Assembly: GCF_001425785.1 (NCBI RefSeq) | Contig: NZ_LMDI01000021.1 | Span: 1-64,000 of the forward strand | DNA length: 64,000 bases | Source: Rhizobacter sp. Root1221 | GTDB taxonomy: Bacteria > Pseudomonadota > Gammaproteobacteria > Burkholderiales > Burkholderiaceae_C | Reading direction: 5' to 3' | Shown here: piece after piece, positions 29,526 to 37,865 of the stretch | How the letters are laid out: each line of letters starts with the position of its first letter | Position numbering within the stretch: the first letter of the stretch is position 1 | Made by a program: the position numbers and the translations under genes | Notes under the pieces: model-generated | Databases searched by the model: none | What the model saw: only the letters and a program-made list of their open reading frames with translations | Told to the model about the DNA's origin: nothing

Positions 29526-31496
29526 ATGAGTACACGACTTCGCATGCGGCACGCCGCCAGTGCATTCCTTGTCCTGGCAGTCCTCGGCGCTTGCGGCGGC
29601 GGCGGCGATCCGGCACCGGCGCCAGTCGCGGACACGAGTTGCCAGGCCGGCACGAGCGATGGCTCGGTCGCTGTCGGCTCCGGACTGCCCGGCGACCCGG
29701 CCGCACCCGAGCCGGCCTCGGGCTACCGCACGGGCTACAAGCCGGTCTATGCCAAGAGCTACATGGTCGTCACCGCGAACCCGCTGGCCAGCAAGGCCGG
29801 TTGCGACGTGCTGAAGGCGGGCGGCACCGCGGCCGACGCGGCGGTCGCCGTGCAGATGGTGCTGGGCCTCGTCGAGCCGCAATCCAGCGGGCTCGGCGGG
29901 GGCGCCTTCATGCTGTATTACGACGCGGCCTCGAAAACGGTCCAGGCCTACGACGGCCGCGAGACGGCGCCTGCCACCGCGACAGAGAACTACCTGCGCT
30001 GGATCGACGACACCGCCGACCAGACCACACCAGTGCCGAGCGCACGCGCGAGCGGCCGGTCGATCGGGGTGCCCGGCGCCGTGCGCATGCTCGGCCTCGC
30101 CCACCAGGATCACGGCAAGCTGGCATGGAAGGACTTGTTCGCCCCCGGCATCAGGCTCGCGACCGATGGCTTCGCGATCAGCGGCCGCATGGCCGCCGCC
30201 ATCGCCGGGTCCCGCAGCAACTTCCTCCGCAACGCCGAAGCCACTGCCACCTACCTGAATGCGGACCTGACGGCCAAGCCCATCGGCACCGTGCTCAAGA
30301 TCCCGGCCTACGCGCAGACGCTGACGGCCCTGGCAAACGGGGGTGCCGACGCGTTGTACACGGGTGCGATCGCGCAAGCCATCGTCGACGAGGCGTCGGT
30401 CACCGCCGGCGCCGACGGCAGCGTGATCACGCCGGGCAAGCTCACGCTGGCTGACGTGGCGGCTTACGAGTCGAAGAAGCGCGAAGCGATCTGCACCACC
30501 TATCGGGCGTACTGGGTGTGTGGCATGCCGGCGCCGTCGTCCGGCGGCATGACCGTGGCCTCCACGCTCGGCGTGCTCGAGAACTTCAACCTCGCGCTGT
30601 ACAAGCCGACCGCACTCGACCTCGAGGGTGGCCGGCCGCAGGTGCTGGGCGTGCACCTGGTCAGCGAGGCAGAGCGGCTCGCGTACGCGGACCGCGACAC
30701 GTACATCGCGGACACCGACTTCGTTCCGCTGCCGGGCGGTTCGCCCGCCGCGCTGCTGGACAAGACCTACCTGCGGGGCCGCGCCGACCTGATCAGCTTC
30801 TCGACCAGCATGGGCACCGCGCAGCCCGGCGTGTTCGGCGCCACCGCGATGGGCGTCGACCGCACCCCCGAGAGCGGCACGACGCACATGACCATCGTCG
30901 ACAAGGACGGCAACGTGGTGGTGATGACGACGACGGTCGAGAGCAGCTTCGGCTCGTACCACATGACGCAGGGTTTCTTCCTCAACAACCAGCTCACCGA
31001 CTTCTCGGCCGCACCGGCCGACGCAACGGGTGCCCCGATCGCGAACCGCGTGCAGGCCGGCAAGCGTCCGCGCAGTTCGATGGCGCCGACCCTGGTGTTC
31101 AAGATCGCTGCCGACGGCAGCAAGGGCGACTTCGTGATGGGTACCGGGTCGCCGGGCGGCAGCACGATCATCCAGTACGTCGTGAAGACGCTGGTGGGCA
31201 CCCTGGACTGGGGGCTCGACGCGCAACAGGCCATCAACCTCGTGGACTTCGGTGCGTCCAACAGCCCGAGCACCTCGATCGGCGGCGAGCATCCCAACGT
31301 GGACATCACGAACAGCGGCAACAACGATCCGCTGATCACCGGGCTGCGCGCGATGGGCCACACGGTTTCGACCAATGCCCAGTCCAGCGGCATCGGCACC
31401 GTCATGCGCACCGGGACCGGCAGCTCAGCGACTTGGGTGGGTGGTGCGGATCCGCGCCGGGAAGGGATCGTGCTGGGCGATACGGTCACGCCCTGA
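29526..31496 (+). CDS. ggt: Gamma-glutamyltranspeptidase, lipoprotein form
   Basis: Cleaves gamma-glutamyl bonds of glutathione and related peptides in the periplasm. The 656-residue precursor carries a lipoprotein signal (FLVLAVLGACGGGG, Cys23), whereas most GGTs are soluble periplasmic proteins. The large-subunit motif LGLVEPQSSGLGGGAFMLYY is intact. The autoprocessing site is ESGTTHMTIVDKDGN, with the catalytic nucleophile Thr452 being the first Thr of TTH. The small-subunit loop RPRSSMAPTLVF and the oxyanion-side GTGSPGGSTIIQYV are also present. Self-cleavage should give subunits of about 430 and 205 residues. A long Asn/Ser-poor linker (35-65) follows the lipobox. Confidence 0.95.
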   Translation: MSTRLRMRHAASAFLVLAVLGACGGGGDPAPAPVADTSCQAGTSDGSVAVGSGLPGDPAAPEPASGYRTGYKPVYAKSYMVVTANPLASKAGCDVLKAGGTAADAAVAVQMVLGLVEPQSSGLGGGAFMLYYDAASKTVQAYDGRETAPATATENYLRWIDDTADQTTPVPSARASGRSIGVPGAVRMLGLAHQDHGKLAWKDLFAPGIRLATDGFAISGRMAAAIAGSRSNFLRNAEATATYLNADLTAKPIGTVLKIPAYAQTLTALANGGADALYTGAIAQAIVDEASVTAGADGSVITPGKLTLADVAAYESKKREAICTTYRAYWVCGMPAPSSGGMTVASTLGVLENFNLALYKPTALDLEGGRPQVLGVHLVSEAERLAYADRDTYIADTDFVPLPGGSPAALLDKTYLRGRADLISFSTSMGTAQPGVFGATAMGVDRTPESGTTHMTIVDKDGNVVVMTTTVESSFGSYHMTQGFFLNNQLTDFSAAPADATGAPIANRVQAGKRPRSSMAPTLVFKIAADGSKGDFVMGTGSPGGSTIIQYVVKTLVGTLDWGLDAQQAINLVDFGASNSPSTSIGGEHPNVDITNSGNNDPLITGLRAMGHTVSTNAQSSGIGTVMRTGTGSSATWVGGADPRREGIVLGDTVTP

Positions 31497-31505
31497 TGGT
31501 TCTCG

Positions 31506-31536
31506 GCAGGGCCGGCGAAGGCCGCCGGCCCTGCCG
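31506..31536. terminator. Bidirectional hairpin between ggt and EF-G paralogue
   Basis: GGCAGGGCCGGCG and CGCCGGCCCTGCC form a perfect 13-bp stem around AAGGC. It sits between two convergent genes and could end transcription from both sides; there is no long U run. Confidence 0.6.
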
Positions 31537-31555
31537 CTTCGTTGAAGCCCGCCCT

Positions 31556-33619
31556 TCAGTCCTCGTCCCTCACCTTGTACTGATTCGCCAGCAGCGCCTG
31601 CTGGTTGGGCGGCACCGGGTCGTAGTGGCTCAGCTGCAGCGTGTAGCGCCCGTCGCCGCCGGTCAGGCCGTTCAGCTGCGTCTGGTACGTCACCAGTTCG
31701 GCCAGCGGGGCCTCGCCGTTGACGACGATGCTGCCGTCGATCAGGGTCTGCGTGCCGCTGATCTGGCCGCGCCGGGACGACAGGTCGCCGGTGATGTCAC
31801 CCAGGCTGGACTCCCGCGCGGTGATCTCCACCTTCACGATGGGCTCGAGCACGATGGGGCGGGCGTTCTGCACGGCGTCGATGCAGGCCTTGCGCCCCGC
31901 GACCACGAAGGCGATTTCCTTGGAGTCGACGCTGTGGTGCTTGCCGTCGACCACGGTCACGCGCAGGTCGTGCACGGGGTAACCCGCCAGCACACCGGCG
32001 TCCAGCGCTTGCCGCACGCCCTTCTCGACCGCGGGGATGAACTGCCCGGGGATGGCCCCACCCTTCACCGCGTCGACGAACTGGAAGCCTTCGCCGCGCT
32101 GCAGCGGTTCCACACGCAGGAACACTTCTCCGAACTGTCCTGCGCCACCGGTCTGCTTCTTGTGGCGGTGGTGGCCTTCGGCCGGCGCGGTGACCGTCTC
32201 GCGGTAGGCGATGCGCGGCGGCTGCGTGACCACGTCGCAGTGGTGCACGTCCTTCATCCGGTCGATCAACGTGCGCAGGTGGAGCTCGCCCAGGCCGTAG
32301 ACGATGGTCTCGTTGGTGGTGGTGACGTGCGCCAGGCGCAGGCAGGGATCCTCGTCGACGAGCTTCTGCAGGATCTCCCACACCCGCTGCTCGTCGCCGC
32401 GCCGTTTGGGTGCTACCGCCAGGCCGTGGACCGGCACCGGAAGCGGCATGGGCGCGAGGTGCAGGTGGTCGTCTTCGGCCGCATCGTGCAACACCGAATC
32501 GAAGCGGATGTCATCGACCTTGGCCACCGCGCACAGGTCGCCCGGCACGGCACGCGGCACCTCCACATGGTCCTTGCCTTGCAGCATGAACAGGTGGCCC
32601 ACCTTGAACGGCCTGCGCCCGTCGCCGATGTAGAGCTGGCTGTCGCGGGTGACGGTGCCCTGGTGGATCCGGAACACACCCATCTTGCCCACGTAGGGGT
32701 CGTTGGTGACCTTGAACACGTGGGCGATGACGTGGCGGTCCGGGTCGGGCAGCGCCTGAATGGGCCGCGCGGCGTCGCCTTCTCCCTTGAGGAACTGCGG
32801 CGGGTTGCCCTCGGTGGGGTTCGGCAGCAGGCGCTCGATCACGTCGAGCAGCTCACCCACACCCGCGCCGGTGCGCGACGACACGAAGCAGATGGGCACC
32901 AGGTGCCCCTCTCGCAGCGCCTGCTCGAGCGGCGCATGCAGTTCGCGCGGGTCCACGTCACCGTCGTTCAGGTAGCGGTCCACGAACACGGGGTCCACCT
33001 CCACGACTTGTTCGACCAGCGCGCGGTGCGCCTGCTCCACCGAGGCGTACTGCGTGGGGCGCGACGGGTCGTCGGTGGTGTTGAAAAAGCAGTCGACCAC
33101 CGAAGACCCGTCGGGCGTGGGCAGGTTCAGCGGCAGGCACTCCTTGCCGAACGCCGCCTGCAACTGAAGCACCAGCGCGCCGGCCTCGGTGTCCTGCCCG
33201 TCGATCTTGTTGACGACGATCAGGCGGCACAGCCCGCGCTGGCCGGCCCAGTCCATCATCCGCAGGGTCGTCTGCTCGATGCCGGACTGGGCGTTGACCA
33301 CGATCGCCGCGGTGTCCACCGCTTCGAGCGCCGACAACGCATGGCCGGTGAAGTCAGGGTACCCCGGGGTGTCGATCAGGTGGATGAACGCCTCGCCATG
33401 GGTGAAGTGCGTGAGCGAAGCCTGCAGCGAGTGCAGCAGGCGCCGCTCCATCGGGTCGTGGTCGGACACGGTGGTGCCGCGTTCCACCGAACCCGGCGTG
33501 CCGATGGTGCCGGTGCGTGCGAGCAGGGCCTCCACCAGGCTCGTCTTGCCTGACGCCGTCTGGCCCACGAGGGCCAGCGTGCGGATGCGGGCGATGCCCT
33601 GATGGTTGGAACTCGACAT
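31556..33619 (-). CDS. Elongation factor G-like GTPase (EF-G paralogue)
   Basis: A 687-residue translational GTPase. G1 is ALVGQTASGKTSLVEALL, unlike the AHIDAGKTT of housekeeping EF-G; G3 is LIDTPGYPDFTGH and G4 is NKID. Domains II-V follow, including GGAGQFGEVFLRVEPLQRGE and a C-terminal LVTYQTQLNGLTGGDGRYTL. The switch region is replaced by PGSVERGTTVSDHDPMERRL, which retains the GTT/SD-D-ME pattern. It stands alone, away from rpsL-rpsG-fusA-tuf, and is therefore a secondary EF-G (EF-G2-like). Such paralogues act in recycling, stress or ribosome rescue in other bacteria; its role here is unknown. About 280 bases separate it from the divergent pectate lyase. Confidence 0.9.
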   Translation of the reverse strand: MSSSNHQGIARIRTLALVGQTASGKTSLVEALLARTGTIGTPGSVERGTTVSDHDPMERRLLHSLQASLTHFTHGEAFIHLIDTPGYPDFTGHALSALEAVDTAAIVVNAQSGIEQTTLRMMDWAGQRGLCRLIVVNKIDGQDTEAGALVLQLQAAFGKECLPLNLPTPDGSSVVDCFFNTTDDPSRPTQYASVEQAHRALVEQVVEVDPVFVDRYLNDGDVDPRELHAPLEQALREGHLVPICFVSSRTGAGVGELLDVIERLLPNPTEGNPPQFLKGEGDAARPIQALPDPDRHVIAHVFKVTNDPYVGKMGVFRIHQGTVTRDSQLYIGDGRRPFKVGHLFMLQGKDHVEVPRAVPGDLCAVAKVDDIRFDSVLHDAAEDDHLHLAPMPLPVPVHGLAVAPKRRGDEQRVWEILQKLVDEDPCLRLAHVTTTNETIVYGLGELHLRTLIDRMKDVHHCDVVTQPPRIAYRETVTAPAEGHHRHKKQTGGAGQFGEVFLRVEPLQRGEGFQFVDAVKGGAIPGQFIPAVEKGVRQALDAGVLAGYPVHDLRVTVVDGKHHSVDSKEIAFVVAGRKACIDAVQNARPIVLEPIVKVEITARESSLGDITGDLSSRRGQISGTQTLIDGSIVVNGEAPLAELVTYQTQLNGLTGGDGRYTLQLSHYDPVPPNQQALLANQYKVRDED

Positions 33620-33899
33620 GCCGACGACCTCCGAGCGCGATGCGCAACAGAACGGGAAGGATCAGGATCGAGTCCTCGCGCGGCGTGCGCGCCGCGGCGG
33701 GGGCTACGAGTCGTAGCGTACGAGATCGGCGGCCGCAGGGCAACGCGAGGTTTTTCCGGGTCGGTCCCCCTGCGCCCGGGTAACAAACGTTTCGGTGCTC
33801 TGGCTCCGCACAACCGTGCGATAGAGTGCCGGCACCGCCGAATCGTTCAAGGCTTCACGCTCGGCTCCGTCAATGCAGAAACCTTCAGGGGAAATCGGT

Positions 33900-36047
33900 A
33901 TGCGTGAGTTCGTGATGCCCACGTGGGCGGCGGTGTTCGGGCTCTCTGCGCTGTGCCTCGCGGCATCTCCGGCCAGCGCCGCGACCATCCAGGGCGGTGC
34001 AACCTCCACGATCGTTGGCGTGAATGCAGGGCTGTGCCTGGGGGTCAAGGGCGCCAGTGCGGCACCCGGCGCCCTGCTGCAAAGCCAGAACTGCAGCGGC
34101 AGTGACTTCCAGTCCTGGAAGTTCGTCAAGGACTCGGCCGGCTACTTCGAGCTGGTCAACGCGGGCAGTGGCCTGTGCATCGATGTCACGGGCGGCTCGT
34201 CGGCCAATGGCACCAACCTGCAGCAGTGGAACTGCAGCGGGGCGAACCACCAGAAGTGGAACCTGTCCGACCAGGGGGCAGGGCAGTTCGCCATCATCTC
34301 CAGATACAACGGGCTTGCCCTCGAAGTCTTCGATGCCAGCACCACCAACGGGGCGCGTGTGGTGCAGTGGACGTGGGCGGGCGGCAGCCATCAGAAATGG
34401 ACCGTCCCGGCCGCGACCGGCTCGGGCGGCGCCGGGCCGGCCAGCGGCGCGGTCATCACGCTCAAAGGGGTGCAGGCTGGCCACTGCGTGGGCGTGAAGG
34501 GGGCGAGCGCCGCGAGCGGCACCGCACTGCAAAGCCAGGCGTGCAGCGGCGCCACCTTCCAGCAATGGAAGGCGCTGAAAGACGCCGCGGGCGACTACGA
34601 ACTGGTCAACGCGGGCAGTGGCCTGTGCATGGACGTCCCGGGTGCTTCGTCGGCCAACGGCGCGGCGATCCAGCAGTGGGGTTGCGGGGGTGGCGCCTGG
34701 CAGAAGTGGCAGTTCCACGACGACCAGGCCGGGCACACGTACATCACGTCGAAGTCGAGCGGCCTGGCCCTCGACGTGGCCCAGGCCAGCACGGCCGACG
34801 GCGCGGCCATCATCCAGTGGCCCTACCGGGGCGGTGCGAACCAGCAGTGGGTCGCCACCGCCGCCAGTGGCGGCAGCACGCCGCCCGCCGCGGGCGGCCC
34901 CATCGGGTTCGGCGCCGCCACCACCGGGGGCAAAGGGGGCGCTGTGGTGACCGTCACGACGACGGAGCAGTTGTCGAAAGCCCTGTGTGCAACCACCAGC
35001 AACAGCGTGTGCACCGACACCACGCCCCGCATCATCCGCGTCTCCGGCCTCATCGATTTCCGCGGCACGGAAGGCAACCAGACCAGCCTCGGCTGCACGT
35101 ACTCGCACAACAACTGCGCGGTCAACGGCAAGTCGGAACGCATCCTCAATTTCTCGAGCTACTGCTCGGGCCGGGCCACCTACAACATCACCTACGACGC
35201 CGCTGGCAAGACGCCGCTGCTGGTGGGATCGAACAAGACGCTGATCGGGGTGGGGGCGGGGTCGGGCATCAAGGGCAAGGGGCTGATGCTCAAGGGCGGC
35301 GTCTCGAACGTCATCGTGCGCAACCTGTCGATCACCGACATCAACGACGGCGTGATCTGGGCCGGCGACGCCATCACCCTCGACAACGCCAGCAAGGTGT
35401 GGATCGACCACAACCGCATCGCCCGCATCGGGCGCCAGATGATCGTGACCGGCTGGGGCACGGCGCAGCAGGTGACCATCTCCGACAACGACTTCGACGG
35501 TACCTCCGACTACGGCCACTACTGCAATGGCAAACACTACTGGGTGATGCTGCTGGTGGCCGAGAACCAGACCATCACGCTGTCGGGCAACCGCATCCAC
35601 AACACCTCCGGGCGGTCTCCCGAGGTGGGCAAGCAGTCGACGGCCGCGAGCGGGGGCATCGTGCACGTGGTGAACAACCACTACGACGGCAACTACTACA
35701 TGGGCCTGGGCGCCAGCGACGATGCGGTGACGCTGGTGGAAGGCAACTACTTCGCCAAGGGCGAGTACTTCTTCCCCATCTTCTCCAACGCCACCACCAA
35801 CAAGATCTTCGCACCCATCGACAGCAACATCGCGTCGGCCAACAACACCTGCGTGTCGGTGCTGGGGCGCAACTGCGCGAGCAACTACGACACGAACTCG
35901 CCGAAGGACTTCATCCTGAACCCGGCGGCGATGACCACGATCCAGACGTCGAGTGCCGCCGTCCAGGCCATCAAGTCGGTCACGCCCCGCGCGTACGCCA
36001 ACGTGCCGGGCCGGGCGGTGGGTCCGCAGGCCGGCCTCACGGAGTGA
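33900..36047 (+). CDS. Secreted pectate lyase (PL1) with two ricin-B/CBM13 domains
   Basis: Cleaves polygalacturonate by beta-elimination. The 715-residue precursor starts MREFVMPTWAAVFG with AGGGGA eight bases upstream, and the signal peptide ends at PASAAT. Two beta-trefoil lectin domains follow (about 20-170 and 180-330) with repeated QxW motifs: SGLCIDVTGGSSANGTNLQQ then WNCSGANHQKW, and in the second SSANGAAIQQWGCG. The C-terminal PL1 parallel beta-helix has NVIVRNLSITDINDGVIWAG, the metal/catalytic segment DAITLDNASKVWIDHNRIAR and GKHYWVMLLV. The stop overlaps the rtcR stop by 11 bases in convergent orientation. A second ATG at 33873 is less likely. An AAACGTTT palindrome at 33785-33792 lies in its upstream region. 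Confidence 0.95.
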   Translation: MREFVMPTWAAVFGLSALCLAASPASAATIQGGATSTIVGVNAGLCLGVKGASAAPGALLQSQNCSGSDFQSWKFVKDSAGYFELVNAGSGLCIDVTGGSSANGTNLQQWNCSGANHQKWNLSDQGAGQFAIISRYNGLALEVFDASTTNGARVVQWTWAGGSHQKWTVPAATGSGGAGPASGAVITLKGVQAGHCVGVKGASAASGTALQSQACSGATFQQWKALKDAAGDYELVNAGSGLCMDVPGASSANGAAIQQWGCGGGAWQKWQFHDDQAGHTYITSKSSGLALDVAQASTADGAAIIQWPYRGGANQQWVATAASGGSTPPAAGGPIGFGAATTGGKGGAVVTVTTTEQLSKALCATTSNSVCTDTTPRIIRVSGLIDFRGTEGNQTSLGCTYSHNNCAVNGKSERILNFSSYCSGRATYNITYDAAGKTPLLVGSNKTLIGVGAGSGIKGKGLMLKGGVSNVIVRNLSITDINDGVIWAGDAITLDNASKVWIDHNRIARIGRQMIVTGWGTAQQVTISDNDFDGTSDYGHYCNGKHYWVMLLVAENQTITLSGNRIHNTSGRSPEVGKQSTAASGGIVHVVNNHYDGNYYMGLGASDDAVTLVEGNYFAKGEYFFPIFSNATTNKIFAPIDSNIASANNTCVSVLGRNCASNYDTNSPKDFILNPAAMTTIQTSSAAVQAIKSVTPRAYANVPGRAVGPQAGLTE

Positions 36048-37665
36048 ACGGTGCGGTGGCGGACCCCGCCACCGCCGCCCAGGTCAGCCCGAACTTGAGC
36101 AGGTACTTGCGCAAGCGGTCGGCGTCGTTGACGACGGACCGTTGCATGCGAGAGCGGTCGAAGAGCTGCCGGCCAGCCTCGGACAGGGTTCCCGCGGCGC
36201 GGCACACCCGGATCACCGCGTCCAGTTGCAGGCGGTCGAACTGGTCCAGCGACGCCGCGGTCTCCGCGCTGAGCAGGTCGTCGAGCGCGATCTCCGTGGC
36301 GGCTGGCGCCACCACCCCCGCCCGCTGCCACAACCAGTTCAACCGCTGGATCTCCGCATCCACGAGTGCGGTGGAGATGCGCCCCCCATCGGCCAGCGTG
36401 GCCAACCGGGTGACGCTGGCCGACAGGTCGCGGAAGTTGCCGCTCCACGGCGCGTTCGCCGACCTGGCGAACTGCAGGTAACGCGCCTTGGCCTCGGCGT
36501 TGAAGCGCACGGCACGCCCGGTCTCGGCGGCTTGCCGCGTGAGCAGGTGCTCGACGTTGGGTTCGATGTCTTCCGGCCGTTGGGCCAGACCGGGCAGCGT
36601 GTAGGACCACAGGTTGATGCGGGCGAACAGGTCGTCGCGAAAGCGGCCCTGGGCCACGTCGATGCGCAGGTCGCGGTTGGTGCCGGCGATCAGCTGGAAG
36701 TCGCTGCTGACCTCGCGGTCGCTGCCCATCGGCAGGAACCGTTTTTCTTCCACGGCCTTGAGCAGCATGGCCTGTTCGTCGAGGCCCAGTTCACCGATCT
36801 CGTCCAGGAACAACACGCCTTGGTGGGCCGTGCGCAGCAGGCCGGGGCGGTCGGTCACCGCGCCAGTGAAGGCGCCCTTCTTGTGGCCGAACAGCGTGGA
36901 CGCGGCACCGTCGCCCCGCAGCGTGGCGCAGTTCACCTCGACGAAGTCGCCATCGACCTGGTGGCGCGACTTCTTCAGGTCGAACATGCGCCGCGCCAGG
37001 TGCGACTTGCCCGCACCCGTGGGGCCCGTCAGCAGGATGGGCGCGTGCGACCGCACGGCCACCCGTTCGATCTCCTCGATCAAGGCGTTGAAGCGCTTGT
37101 TGCGCGTGGGGATGCCACTCTTGAGGAACTCCAGTGCCTCGGCGTGCGCCTGGCTGAACCGCTGCGCGAGCACGTCGTAGCGCGACAGGTCCAGGTCGAT
37201 CAGCGTGTAGCTGCCGGGGTTGCCCTGCGCCTGTTTTTTCGGCGGTGCGGTCTGCAACAGCACACCGGGGATGAACCGGGACTCCACCATCAGGAACATG
37301 CAGATCTGCGCGACGTGGGTGCCGGTGGTGATGTGCGCCCAGTACTGCTCGTGCGCCGGGTCGAACCGGTAGCCGCGCGACCAGTCGTACAGCGCGGCGT
37401 ACACCTCGCCGAAGTCCCACGGGTCGGTGATGTCCATCGGGATGAGGTTCACCACGGTGTCGGGTGACACGCTGGCGATGTCGCGCAGCATCACCTGCGC
37501 CAGCGCCTCGTGGCGCGTGGGGTAGAGCAGCTCGATCCGGTGGATCAGGGTGTCCTCGTGCTGCACGAGCGAGATCGTGGGGCGCCACTTCTCCCAGCGG
37601 CCCGGCCCCATGCCGGCGTCCAGCTGCGTGCCCATGAAACCGATGACGATGTTCTGCTTGGCCAT
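36037..37665 (-). CDS. rtcR: Sigma-54-dependent activator RtcR of the RNA-repair operon
   Basis: Enhancer-binding ATPase that activates rtcBA transcription when RNA damage signals are present. From MAKQNIVIGFMGTQLDAGMG the protein has 542 residues, close to E. coli RtcR (532). The N-terminal RtcR/CARF-like sensor (to about 180, DPWDFGEVYAALYDWSRGY) is followed by an AAA+ domain with Walker A TGPTGAGKSHLARRM, the sigma-54-contact loop GAFTGAVTDRPG and Walker B GVLFLDEIGELG, then a C-terminal helical DNA-binding region (SEAGRQLFDRSRMQRS). It is divergent from rsr, whose sigma-54 promoter it should activate. MDMAK two codons upstream is an equally possible start. Confidence 0.96.
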   Translation of the reverse strand: MAKQNIVIGFMGTQLDAGMGPGRWEKWRPTISLVQHEDTLIHRIELLYPTRHEALAQVMLRDIASVSPDTVVNLIPMDITDPWDFGEVYAALYDWSRGYRFDPAHEQYWAHITTGTHVAQICMFLMVESRFIPGVLLQTAPPKKQAQGNPGSYTLIDLDLSRYDVLAQRFSQAHAEALEFLKSGIPTRNKRFNALIEEIERVAVRSHAPILLTGPTGAGKSHLARRMFDLKKSRHQVDGDFVEVNCATLRGDGAASTLFGHKKGAFTGAVTDRPGLLRTAHQGVLFLDEIGELGLDEQAMLLKAVEEKRFLPMGSDREVSSDFQLIAGTNRDLRIDVAQGRFRDDLFARINLWSYTLPGLAQRPEDIEPNVEHLLTRQAAETGRAVRFNAEAKARYLQFARSANAPWSGNFRDLSASVTRLATLADGGRISTALVDAEIQRLNWLWQRAGVVAPAATEIALDDLLSAETAASLDQFDRLQLDAVIRVCRAAGTLSEAGRQLFDRSRMQRSVVNDADRLRKYLLKFGLTWAAVAGSATAPFTP

Positions 37666-37809
37666 ATCCATCAAGCTAATGAGACTAGCCATCATTCTAG
37701 TAATCAACGAACCGTGCCTTCGCGAAATTCTTCGAGAATGGGGTCCGTTGGCGAAATATCCATTTGGAATCAACAGGTTATGTCGTGCTTCCGTGTGAGA
37801 TCAAAGCAC

Positions 37810-37825
37810 TGGCACACCCTTTGCA
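37810..37825 (+). promoter_or_regulatory. Sigma-54 (-24/-12) promoter for rsr-Y RNA-rtcBA
   Basis: TGGCAC (37810-37815), five bases, then TTGCA (37821-37825) matches the sigma-54 consensus in both elements and in spacing. It is 41 bases before the rsr ATG. Upstream at 37719-37739 lie the palindrome TTCGCGAA and the inverted repeat ATTCT-TCG-AGAAT, which are candidate RtcR-binding sites at an activator-like distance of about 75-90 bases. Confidence 0.85.
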
Positions 37826-37865
37826 AAAGAGAAGGCACAAGTTGAATGCAAAGGAGAACAACATC

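Noticed and set aside
29502-31361. 619-codon minus-strand frame opposite ggt
   Set aside because: The plus-strand ggt has all catalytic motifs; the antisense frame is Arg/His/Gly-rich with none.
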